DNA from: Phytoseiulus persimilis
Lineage: Eukaryota; Arthropoda; Arachnida; Mesostigmata; Phytoseiidae
Length of the DNA: 64,000 nucleotides
NCBI GenBank assembly: GCA_037576195.1
Contig: CM075101.1
Span: 9,920,001 to 9,984,000 of the forward strand
Direction of reading: 5' to 3'
Part shown: positions 13,101-24,920 of the stretch, piece after piece
How the letters are laid out: each line of letters opens with the position of its first letter
Numbering within the stretch: the stretch's first letter is position 1
Position numbers and translations under genes: made by a program
The notes under the pieces: model-generated
The model's input: only the letters and a program-made list of their open reading frames with translations
Told to the model about the DNA's origin: nothing
The model's database searches: none

Positions 13101-16100
13101 AGGCTGAACAGGCGGTTTTCCTTGAGTTGCGTTGGGTTGGTGGGAATTGATCGACTGATTGAGGATTGGAAGGGAAGGATTCTGTCCGAACTGGCTTTCA
13201 GAGTGGCTCCGCGTCACCTGGATCTGAACCAGGGGTTGCGACGGGCCGCCCAGTTTTGTTTGAATCACAGATGACGGTGCCAACTGGGAGCTGTTGGTCG
13301 TGGCGACAGGAAACGGGACTCTACGGGAAGAGACGGGGAAGACCGTCTCGCCAACAGGAGGGGATTGCTGAAGCAGAGAGCAGAAGGTTTGTCTCAGTCG
13401 AAGAAGAGGGATCCAACGACGAAGAAGTCAGAAAAGTCTCATGAGATCGGCTCCTCCCTTCTCCTCTCAGACAAAAAGTCATCACCACAGACAGGCGAAC
13501 ATTCGACAGTGAAAGATCTCGACGAGGGTCATCGGATCAGCCGATCATACTAAACGGTTGTGCTCTAGAACGGCGTGCTCCACACAACAATCGAGGGAGG
13601 GAGGCGGGCAGGCAGAGTTCAGCGAGTATGGAAAGTCAGCATGACGGAATAAAAAAAAAACGAACAGAATAAGCGAATCCGACACTTGCAGAAATCTCTA
13701 CTTGAAAAGCTTTCTGGTTTCTAGCGTTCAGATGATGAGGGGAAGCATACCATCGGAAGAGCACATCACAGAACATCGAAAAACCTGTCTGACGATCGGG
13801 TGCGAATGAGAAACCATTCCACTTACCCCAGGAGGCTGTTGTTGTTGCGGCAGCGGCGGCGCATGTTGCTGTTGGGACTGCGGTTGTTGTTGTGGAGGCG
13901 ACTGTTGCTGAGGCTGCGATAGTTGTTGTTGCTGCGCTGGAGATTTTCGCTGAGCCGGTTGCTGATGCAGTTGCTGCGACGCCGGCTGTTGTTGAAGGGC
14001 TTGGGCCACCTGCTGCTGCTGAGGCGGCGTTTGCGGCAACTGTGCTTGTTGTAGTTGAGGAAGCGCCTGCGGTTGTTTCGGCTGTGGCTGTGACGGCGAC
14101 GGCGGCGACTGAGATTGCTGTTGGGCAGCCAAATGTTGTGGCTGTTGCGGCAGCTGAACCTGCGGCTGCTGATGTCGCTGTGGAACTACCTGCGGCAGCT
14201 GTGATTGAGATGAGAGAATTACGCTGGTGGGTGAAGTCGTCGTCATCGTCGTCGTCGTTGTTGTCGTCGTCGTTGATTGCACCTGTGAGTTCGTGGCTGG
14301 AGTAGCGACTGTTTTTTGATTCTGGAGTTCTTCAGCTCCTGGCGAGGTAGTTTGACGCAGTGTGAAGCTCAATGTATTCTCCGTAGGTTTGCCGTTCTGC
14401 GTCGTTGTCATCGTCGACACGGGCGGAATCGTCGTGGTTTCAGGAGCCGCGACGGCCACCGGACTTTCAGGAGTCGCGAGAGGAGAGGGGATCGGCGGAC
14501 TCGGAGACGGTTCCGGTTCGTGACACTCAGTGACGACACCAGTGACGTTTTGATTTTGATCGGCGACAACGAACACCTGCTGCTGCCCGAGAGAAGGCGT
14601 CGTCGACAGCGGTGTTCCTTCCCTGGAGTTTGCGGTTGATGTCACACCCCGGCCGGAGTTCGGCGTGCCCGGTTCCGAAAGGATTCCGGTGCCGACTAAC
14701 GAGTTCGTAATGCTTGGGACGACCCCCTCAGGAAGCACGGGAGTTTCGTCCTCTTGTGCTTCCTGCGAAGGGCTGCCAACCTCCATTTCTACGTCGGTAG
14801 GTGGCGCATTCGACGCTACGGGTGTGTTGAAATAGTTGTGATCCTCGACTGAAGTTGTTACGAACGAGTCTTGATCAACGGCGGCTTGCTGGGCCGAGAC
14901 TATGGCAGAGTTTGGACTATTGTTATCATCGTCAAATTGGACAGATACGAACACGCTGGTCGAGACGTCCACACTTCCTGTTACGTCCTCAGGTACGTCA
15001 TCATCAACGTTGAACGAGGATCCTCCAAAATCGCCTGATGACGAAGACGCACTCGCTGATGTTGCCTGTTGGCCATTCGAATCACCAGGAAGAGAATCCG
15101 GGTTCCCACCGAGCAGTCGGCCGGATCCACGGACGAACCTTCTACAAGCGGCGTCGCCTACAGCGAACACCTGAAGCCCTGTCAGCTTGTTTGTAACCTC
15201 ATCACGATCATGACCAGAGTAGCTGTTGCTTCTCGTCCTCTCTTCTTCTTCCTGCTTTTCGTCGTTGCTTTCTCGAGTCTTGATCCACATTTGCATTTCC
15301 AAGTAGTCCAGGAACTCGGCCATGTCTCTGTCGGCTCCAGCGCTGCACTCACGGCGCCCACTCCACAAGTGTTCGTCAATCAATTCGATGTCGTTCGTCG
15401 CGTCGCTCCCGGTACGCCGTGCTCCGCCTTTGAGACTGTTGTTGTTGTTGTTGTTGTGCGCCGTCGGTTTGCTCAGTCCCACCGCATACACATTCGTCCG
15501 GCCTGCCGGGGGCATGGGGCTCGATTTCGGAGATGGAGCACTTCGGGCCGGCGAGGGAGCTGGACTGTGTCCGTGAAGACCTTGTCCAGGGGATGGCGAT
15601 GGGGCCGGCGATGGAGCGTGATGTGGCGAGAACGGCGGGGCTGCCGGAGACTGTACCTGCGCGGGGAGAGGGAAAAACTCGATCAGCGATATTGAAAATC
15701 AGGGCATTCTAGGCCCGGAGTCAAGCCTGGAAGTTCAGGCAGAGAGAGAAGGGTGAAGACAGGAAGAAAGAAAGGATGGATGGATGGAGAGCGACGTCTG
15801 CCTCTCCCCGTTCCCGTGATTCGTTCCGTCCACCATGGACGGTCATAGAAAAGTATTATCTGGATTTGCAGGCTCTTGTAACGAGAGATCGTGTGAGATA
15901 TCTCCGAAGTTCCCCATCTTTCTATGCAGCTCACTTGATATGGAGACATCCCGGGGAAGTGCGGCGGAGTCCTCTGAGCGGGACTCGGTCCCGGACTCTG
16001 ACGAAGGTACATGAGTAAAGCTGGGTTACTGTTTGGGTTATTCACATCACCACCTGGTCCACTGGTTGCGTTGTGTCCCGGCGAGAACGCTGTATTGGCG

Positions 16101-18110
16101 GGCGAGAACACCTGCTGTTGGGGGGCAGGCGAGAACACTTGCGGGGGACCTGAGACATAAACACTCGTTACTTGCCAGTGTGAGATCGGAAGCCATTCAG
16201 CGGAACGCTACCGCCTCCTCCGTCAGGGTCCCTGGGGAACCGTTTCGGCCAAGATCGTGCATCGAAGTGCACGAAGACCCGGGACCCAAACACCGAGAAG
16301 CAGTAGAAGCCGATCAACCGTACTGGGAGCGTGAAAGCGGACGCATACCTTGAGGGGTTGCGGGAGAGAAACATTGTTGTGGCGTTCCCGAACGATGATG
16401 CGGTGAGAACTGTTGCGTCACCTGCTGAAGTGGAGCGTTCGCCGCCTGTTGCTGCTGCATGGGGTTGGCTGCGTTTGCGGTGAGGGAATCATGCGAAGGA
16501 GACTCGGGCGTACCACCTTGACGGAAATGCTGTTCTTGGCCGGTCGAGGGAGGACAAGCCTGCACATGTCCCATGGGGTTCATTTGTTGCTGTTGGGGAG
16601 AGCCCAGCGTCATCATGTTAGGTGACAGTCCAAGTTGCTGTTGTTGCTGTTGTTGTTGTTGCTGCTGTTGGACTCCGGGCATTGATATCGCCGAAGGGTA
16701 TGGCGGTGGTGGCCGCATTATCCTCTGGTTCACAATGCCAGGCACCATTTGCTGTCCGCCAGGCACCTGTTGCTGGGGGCTCATTGGCGGGTATGCGGAC
16801 GGTCCGCGTAGATTCTGCATCCCTACGGCTTGCATCGATGACAGTTGTTGCATGGGCATTTGTTGGTTTTGAACAATTTGTTGTTGTTGTTGCTGTTGTT
16901 GCTGCAGCTGCTTATGTTGAAGCGGCTGCTGTTGTTGCTGGGGCGGCGTAGGTTGCTGATAGTATTGAGGCGACATCATGGACCCGCTCTGTGACTGTGG
17001 TGAGGCTTGTGAAGGGTAACCTGTCGCGTTACCTCCCTCGAACGGGCCAGGCGACTGACCTTGAGGTGTTTGGGACTGCAGCTGCGGCTGCTTCTTCGAA
17101 CGATATTCCTGCACGGTACTCGTATGCTGCCGATGGAGCTTTCTCAACTGATCGAGTTGCTTCTGCAAACCCGGCAGCTCACGCAAAACGTGCTCCAGCT
17201 GTCTACTGTCGGTTTCGTTCAGCGCCTGGCTGTTGTTTCTCTGAATCTGTCTCTGCTTAGCTGACAACGCCTTCTTGATCTTTCGCAGTTTACCCACTTC
17301 GTTCTCGAGGGATTTCTTCTGTTTCGAGAGCAGCTCATCCTGATTCTGCAGCCACGCTTCGTAAGTGTACTTGACCTCTTGAGAAGGATTGCTCTCGGAC
17401 GGCACGGGCGGAGGACTCAGCGTCTGCAGCTTAAACTGCTGGGCAGTTGTCAGGGGAGGCTGACCAGGCGCAGGCGCCATTTGCGCCATGGCCTGCGTTG
17501 GCGCCATCCCGGCTTGTAGGCCACCCATAGGCCGCATCTGAGACCCGCCTCCCATCCCTTGCGCTTGCATCTGCCCCGGCATCATCGGACCTCTCATCAT
17601 CGGGCTTACGACGCCTGTTGGACTCTGCAGTCGAGGTACCTGGAAGGGATAAGCGTTGGAGGAGTGCTTCCCGAAACGTCCGCTTACGTTTTGCTCGACC
17701 TCCGGGGATCAGAGGAGGGAGCGAAACATCCGTTAAATGCTCAAGAGAACCTACCATATGTCGCATCGGCTGTCCGGGTTTGCCTTGCGACATGTGCGGT
17801 GGAGGAGCGTTCATTGTGGGGGGTACAGGAGGTCTCTGACCCATGGGTCCCATCATGTGAGGGGACATGGGATGAGAAACTCCTTGGGACGGCATTTGAA
17901 CGTGCTGCGGCGGCTGAGGAGGCATTCCCACGTGGGCTCCTTGGCCTTGCATCATCATTGACATCATAGGTCCCTGTTGCTGAGGACCCGGTTGTGCGTG
18001 ATTTTGTCCCATGCTCTGCATCTGTCCAAAATGTCCGGCATCTTGATTCCACTGAGAAATCTGTTGCGCCGGCTGCTGCGGCTGCGGATGTTGCTGCTGC
18101 TGCGGCGGCT

Positions 18111-18142
<32 letters not shown>

Positions 18143-21100
18143 TGCTGCTGCATTGGCATCCGGATCTGAGCAGGTGGCGGCGGTCGTGGTGGTCCGCCAG
18201 CGTTCGCAGCCAAAACTTCTTCAGCCGTCCTGAACATCTCGGCCTTCAGTCGCTCGAACTCGACGTCGCTCAGGAGGCCGGACTCCGATGTGGCTTGACT
18301 CTTGTTCTCTCTGTGGGCCTTGTCTAGCTCACCGAGGAGCAACTGTTGACCGGATGGATTCGGTCCTGGCTGAGCGGCAACTCCGCCGGCGTCTTTCTCC
18401 TCCTTCACGAGGGCATCTGGCGCCTTGTTACCGTCCGTCGTAGGTGTGTTCGAATTGCCTGACGTCATAGTATCGTTCTCGGGATCCGCGTACTCGAGCA
18501 AATCAAAATCTGGTCCAAGGCGGAACAAATCGTCGTCATCTAGTCCATCGTCAGGCGCAACCTGCGGAGGTTGTGGTTCCTGCTTCGGAGGCTGGTTATA
18601 AGCCACAGACCATCCCGGAGCAGCGGGAGGAGGCACGCTCGGAGCTGTAGCGTTCTGCTGAACTCCTGCCGGCTGACTTGGGTGATTTGTTGGCCATGTT
18701 CCACTGCTGGAAGATTTACGCTGCAAAGACAACATGAAGAACACAGTTAGATCTCTCGCATCGAGGCCGATTCGTGTGGCTGTTTCGACGCCAACTCTTC
18801 CACAACTCTTTGGCGCTGCCAGAAACCCTCCAACAACTCGACAGAGGGATTCGCCCCGAAGGTCGTGGTTGGAAAGCTCTCGGCGAAAGCATCGAGGAGG
18901 TGTTCTCCGCAAGAGGAGCCCGAGGCCACAGGATCGGAGAACGAAATAGAGACGAAAGAGATGACCACACTACATACCTCCATATTCTGTTTCCAAGGGG
19001 AAGGAACCTGGGTGGGCGTCGTCGCGGTCGGAGTTGTCGCGTTACCCTTTTCTTGCACTAGCCGGCTTTTCCTATTCTCTCGCGCTTTCTGCACGTAAGG
19101 CGCGCGCTTCTCGCTGGGAAGATTCCGCCAAATCTTGGCAATCTGCTTGGACCGATCCGTCCAGACGGGGTATTCTTGCTTCAGGTTTGGATGATGAAGA
19201 TTCGCGTAGAGAACCATAGAGATGGTTGCTTTGTCTCCCAGCGCTTCGTCAGGCTCCCATTTGAGCGTGTTGTTCTTGTTGTTCTTCGTGTTCGAGCCTC
19301 CGGAGTGATTTGAGGACACCTCATCCAGATCTTGCGAAGACCACGAGGGCGCTGGCGAACTAGCTGAGATCCCCGTGCGTTCCGGATTCGCTGCTACGAC
19401 CACCGGCCCGCTGGAATTGCCGGGAGGACTGAGTACGCCTTTGAAAACGTCCTCCACGTCCTGGCCGTCCATGTGCGGTAGCGCAGAAGCCGCCGCGCTC
19501 AGAATGGAATCCGCGGCGTCGACGTTCGACCCGGCGGTCGAGGCGTCGGCTTCTTGCATGATCATGTCCATCAGCTCATCGTCCCTCAGTTCCTGGGGAA
19601 GATCGGCGGGCAGAAGGTCTCGAAGTTCTTCGTCGTATTCGATTTGCGCCACTATGTTGTCATCAATACCGAGATCGGGAGCCACTCCAGCCAGACCGCC
19701 ACCAACTCCTCCGGAAACACCCTCAAGACTCGGGCATTTCTGGTGATCGAGGACAGGGTTCTTGTTGCTCTTCACATTGTTCACTACGGCTGATTTTCGC
19801 TCGTCCTCCTCTGTGCCCGACACCGGCTCGAGATCTTCGAAGGCGTCCGTCGAAGCATTGCTGGTGGCACTGAGCAATGTCATGCCAAAGAATGCCTCCT
19901 GAATATGTGACGGCATGCTCTCCTCAATGGTTCGTTTCTTCTTCGGTCGTCGTTTCCGCTGCTGCTTGGTAGCACCGCCACCGGCCGCAGGAGCGCCAGA
20001 GCCCGGAGCACCGCCGCCGCCGGTCCCCGCTCCGGTCCCCGCGGCGCCCCCGCCAAGGCCGGCACCGCCTTTCTCCAAGTCGCCGTCGCCGCCGCCGTCG
20101 TCGACATAGGGCTGCATCGAAGCCTCGACAGCGTACGTAGCATCGTCTTTGCTGGACATGGCACGAGATCGTGCATTGGCGACAAATCCACCGATTCCCA
20201 GTTTCTGGATCTTCTTCTTCCGTTTGATTTCTTCGTCACCTTCCAGGCCCTCGAGGAGGCTGTCCGCTTCAAACTCGAACGGATCTCCGTCTGCGAGTTC
20301 GTCCATCGTCGGTCGTCGCTGACCTCCGATAGTCTGGAGACTCGGAAGAGTCGGAAGCTTGTTGCCAAGAGCATCTTTTGGTCTGGTTGTCCGCGTCCTC
20401 TTCGGGGGCTCGAGCGTGAGGGACTTGATCGTGTTCAGACCGATGTCAGTTAGATAGACGCCGTCGACAAGATGATGAGCTTTCTGCTTGTGTTCTTGAG
20501 GCGCGGGTGACGTGCACGGCGAGTCCATGAGCAGATCGTGCACCAGATGGGCTGGCAAAGTGTCCTTCGGTCGACACAGCGGGCAGTTATAGCCGAGGTT
20601 GCAGCATCGTTCGGCGTCGTCTTCGCACGAGATCTCATCGCATTTGCCGTGCAGCCATCTGGAGCACTTCTCGCACTGGATGATGATGTCTCCGTCCTGG
20701 TAGTCGGACGCGCACAGCACGCATCGGAACTTGGACGCGCACGGTGCGCACTGGGTGTAGTTCGAATGCCATTCCGAGCCTTCCGGTCCCGGATTGCGTG
20801 AGCCGCAAATCACGCAAATAACACAGAATTCGCATTTCCACGTACCTTGGGGCACAGTCTCTAGCGGAGGCTTCAGACAATACGTATGATACGATGTGTC
20901 GCAATCGTCACACAATAATAAGCGACTTTCATCGTGCGGTTGACCGCAGCCCTCACATACGGTGCAGTCGAGACAGCGCCAACCTTTGCTCAAGGTCGTC
21001 TGCGTGACCTTGGCTCCGCAACAATACGGGTGGTAGCACTGACCGCATTGCGCGCACGAAATCAATCGACCTTCTTCGCCTATACCGAAGCTTCCGCAGA

Positions 21101-24100
21101 GCACACACATGTCTTGCAGAAGTACAAACTTGTCATTGGCTGAAAACAGAACCACTTTCGAGTCTTGCGTGGCTTCTTCGTCGGTCAGTTTTCCCGCTGC
21201 GTTACCGCCGCAGCCGCCGACGTTGTGGAGGGAGTCCCTCTCGAATTCAAAATCCTTCTTCACTTGTTTCGCTTGGGTCGCCGTCGAGGCATCCCATCGC
21301 CCGAGGGTTCTCAACTTGAGCGGGTTCGTCGGGGGCCGTCCGACCTGTCCTCGACCCGCGCCGCGGGGTCGTCTCATGCCACGCAGGCCCTTTCCCCTGG
21401 ACGACACCCCCATGACGCCCATTGGTTTCCCCGCACCGTAATTGCCGATTCCTATAGCGGATGTCGCTTCTTCGATGGTTACCGGCGACAGACACGGCGC
21501 GTCTGCACTGCTGTCGTTTGCTAGAGAGATAGCCGAGGAAGACACTTCGTCTTGATCGACCGTCTGCCGCGGCTGGAGGCATGCGGGGCAAGAGTACTCT
21601 CTGGCCTCTCTTCCATCGTTTGCGTGTATTTGGGGATCACAATCGTTGTGAATATATCTGCAATGGACGTTTCGCTTAGTTGGTGGCCGAACTGAGCTCG
21701 TTGAGGAGCACGGAACAGCCGAGTCCGGCGACTCGGATCGGAACCAGCCCGAGGAAACCAGGAACGAATCTCACCTCTTGCACGTAGAACATTGCGTAAA
21801 TCAACCATTTTTGACGATGATGAAGCTCGGTAAGCTTTTCCACAAAGGGGGCAACTCATGCCCTTATTTCGTTGTTGGTAGCAGGAATCGCAGACAGTGT
21901 AGTTCATATGCCATCGAGACGACGGTCCCGAACCCGGCGTCCGAGAGCCGCAATCCCCGCAAAAGCGACATAACACACATTTGTAGCCGTTCTTGGGCAG
22001 GTGGTTGAGAGCGGGCTTGACGCATTGCATATGATAACATTTCCGACAGCAGTCGCACGTAACTGCTCGATCGAGATTCCCTCCGTGACAAATTGGGCAA
22101 ACGCGACAGCTCATGCACAGCCAACCCATCCGAAGATTTGACACGACCGAGGTTCCTGCAAAGACCCGCATCGCTTAGCCTCAATAACAAACCCACAACG
22201 AACGTTCTCGCACGACGAATGGACGCGAAGCCACAGGTGTTCGTCGCTCGAAAAACAACGTCTTCGGTCATGGAGAGCGGATGAAACTTGCCTGGCGGTG
22301 TGTCCGTGCAGCTAACATGGTAGTACTTCGCACATTGAGTGCACCATAAACTCTCTCGCGTTTCCGTGGACTTGGCGCAAGCTTCACACGAGATCTTGAG
22401 TTCAGACGAGTGCTCGCCCTGACAGTAGATCTTCTCATCTTTTATCGCGCAAGCTGAACCCACGGCGCACAATAAATGAAACATTCGGCCGCAGCCGTCG
22501 CGAGCGCATCGAACTGATGCGCCCAGTCTTCGGCAGTGGCTGCAAGCTCTTCTAAGCGAATCTTCAAGCAGCTTCTCGATCGAACCACGTTCAGGTTCGA
22601 AATCGACGGACCACTTCGCGCACACCTCATGGATGTGAACGTTACCGGACGAGTCGGCTACGCTCGCCATATCGACTGGATCATCTCCCGGAATCACCCC
22701 TACGTTACAAATGTCTTCGAGGCAGGTCGCGCTTCCTTCCGCAGTCATCTTGGAGGCCCGAATACGTTTTCGTTTTTGAGGTTTCTCAGGATCGTTCATT
22801 TTCGGACCGACATTCGCCGTCAGGAATGGAGAGGACAAGTAGGGATTTCGTTCGGCGAGATTACACAAACCGCATAGATGTTCTTCCGCCCTGGAAAATA
22901 AGGCAAGAGGTTCAGAAATGTGGTTCTCAACGTTCCTCCGCTATCATCTGTCAGGAAGAGTTAGCTCGAATTCTCTTACGGTTCAGGCGGGCCGGCCATG
23001 ATAGCTGCAGTAGTGATCGTAGTCAAAGCGCCTTGCACAAGACCCTCATGAAGCTCCGAGTCGTCAATGCCTCCTACACTGTTGTTAGATGGAGACGGAG
23101 AAGGCGGAGGCAAGCCTGCTCTATCGAGAACGACTCCATCTTCAAAGCTTTGAGGTTTACGCCGGATCCTTACGGAGCCTCGTGGTCGACCCGGGAAATA
23201 CCCAATCTTTTTGCGCTGAAGGACCAGTTCCGGGGGCACCTGTGGATCGAAAGATGGTAAAATTTAGTGAAATGGTAACCCACCGAGGAGTATAGGGAGG
23301 AGGCTAGGCTCATAAGCACCGTCGCCGAATTCATCAGGATTGCTGTGATTTGTCTCTGCATAGAGCCCCGACAGAATCGATCCGCAGCGAAACCAACAGC
23401 TGGAACTCCTCGTTCTCTGACCACTGTTACCTACTAGGGCGAAATTTCGTGCACGTGCGGAGGGGATTTGCCTCATCTGTAACGCCTCATGATAACGGCA
23501 TAGTTCTCAGTGCCATGCATTGATGTTGCCAACGACGCGGCTCCTTTCTGGAAACCCCAACCCTTCATCTGCGACCTGTCCGACTGGCTCTTACGTTTCC
23601 GCAAACGAACAAAGCTCCAAGTTGGTCACCGAAGGTTTTGAAGACTTCTTGAGAAGGACAGCCCCGATCGAAACAGCGATTCGACGTCATTGATCGAGGC
23701 TATACTCAGAAAAAACAGTCTCCGCTCGATGGGGAAATAAACGCAAATCTCGTTGCGGAAAGAACACAATTCCCCGAACGGACGGAGATCAAGGGCTACT
23801 TCGAATGTCATTTGCTATATATTAGGAGCTGTCAGCTGCGGCCCTTCGAATTGGCGGGAAACGTCGAACGTCAACATGTTTTGCATAGAAACCGAGAGAG
23901 GGGCTGAGCGCCAGGCTTGTTTTGGAGGCGCGGTGAGTGTCGTGCAGTGGTAGTGTCCAGTCGTGGAAATCATGATACAAGCGCGTGCAGTGAGAACGAT
24001 GACAGTGGAGCTGTCAACCTGAGTCGACGGTTCGACGGAGCGGTTGGGCATTGCAAATTGATATCCGCCCTTAGATCGCTCCTCCAACCGAGTTACAAAG

Positions 24101-24920
24101 GGCGAACAGCAAGACAAATTGGAGTATATTAACTGTCATACACCACTAGGGCTTCCTCTTCGTATCTTTCGATCAGAGGCGCTGCTTGAATCCACGCGGT
24201 CGATTACAGGAGATGGATTTTGCCGCTGACCGCCACCTGATGGCCGATTCTGTCAAGTCAGAAGATCCTCGAGCCAATTGCCATCAATACTATTTCAAAG
24301 CCAAGCATCGAAGATTACACATCGCCGAGTTTGAGCATCTCTGTTCTAAACATGGGTAGCCGAACGACCATTCATCGCTCGGGGGCCATCGGAAAACTTG
24401 TTGAAGACCGCTACGCGGACTCCAAACGTGAGGCCGAAGTGTACAGAAATAGGCCGTCAGATCTTTGCTGGTTGGGAGCTCCTCAGGAGACACATACAAT
24501 CCGAAAACTTCGCAAGACTTCATCAATGAGTTCGGAACAAATCCGCAGATTTGAAAGCTTCGAACTGTTCGCGGAATCGATAACATAGAGGGTCAGGACT
24601 CGAAACGCCGCTGGTCTAATCAGAGGTTGAGTGTCTGAACCAACTGCGCCTAACGAGACTCCAGTCAGCATTACGATTTTGTCGGGAGGACAAAAAAAAT
24701 GTGTCAGGTCCAGTCAGACCACTGTTAAGCACTTGATAGAGATCGCTATAGCAGCAAAGCAACAACGGTAGCACTAGCGGCGAAACACGCATGCACGAAC
24801 CTGTTTTCTTGGTCGTCCTGGAGGCCGTTTAGATGGAAGAATTGGGGCGGCCTCGACGCCTCCGGAGAGTGTTGACGGTCCGGAAGCCCCCGGACAATAT
24901 CCGTCAGGTAGCCGACTCAT
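7118..24920 (-). CDS. KMT2C/D: Histone H3K4 methyltransferase of the KMT2C/KMT2D (Lpt+Trr) type, full length
   Basis: Enzyme of the COMPASS-like complex that monomethylates H3K4 at enhancers. Exons: 24920-24801, 23239-22980, 22890-22292, 22155-21775, 21657-18978, 18720-17755, 17639-16349, 16149-15935, 15656-13827, 13367-12983, 12858-12541, 12420-12011, 11887-11428, 11215-10744, 10701-10388, 10234-9804, 9667-9478, 9328-8299, 8180-7823, 7670-7546, 7319-7118. Total 13,037 nt; one added base in exon 4 gives 4,345 codons plus stop. Domains by approximate residue: AT hooks (GRPRK, aa 30-60), ePHD plus PHD1-3 (130-460), PHD4-6 (560-760), HMG box (1240-1320), Gln-rich with coiled coil (1350-3100), LLKQLLQN box (about 2890), ePHD (3800-3900), FYRN/FYRC (3920-4090), Win motif GCARSEPK (about 4107), SET with NHSCNPNC and GLGLYA, post-SET CLCGAPNCKKWMN. 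Start chosen because the ATG at 24920 opens the only frame joining the AT-hook exon; an in-frame stop lies upstream. Oddities: a frameshift near 21798, a GC donor at 22291 and a 42-nt intron at 10702-10743. Confidence 0.96.
13840..14200 (-). repeat. Gln-rich low-complexity tract in KMT2C/D exon 9
   Basis: Interrupted CAG/CAA runs on the coding strand encode many short Gln blocks mixed with Pro and Ala. The antisense frame is an artefactual Ala/Val-rich open frame. Confidence 0.9.
16634..16671 (-). repeat. CAA/CAG run encoding about 12 Gln
   Basis: This is a nearly uninterrupted mixed CAG/CAA repeat in KMT2C/D exon 7, just before LGLSPNMM. A second run lies at 16876-16907. Confidence 0.9.
18108..18151 (-). 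repeat. CAG/CAA run encoding about 15 Gln
   Basis: This is the longest Gln run in the gene, in KMT2C/D exon 6, between RMPM and PPQQQQHPQ. Confidence 0.92.
23240..24800 (-). other. First intron of KMT2C/D-like gene
   Basis: This 1,561-nt intron is the longest in the gene. It joins the AT-hook exon (donor GTTCGT, phase 0) to the second exon (acceptor ending CCACAG). Nothing inside it reads as a conserved exon, and regulatory content cannot be judged by eye. Confidence 0.7.

Noticed and set aside
13892..14305. Ala/Val-rich plus-strand open frame of 137 codons
   Set aside because: It is antisense to the Gln-rich exon of KMT2C/D. CAG/CAA repeats read backwards give Ala/Val/Leu runs.
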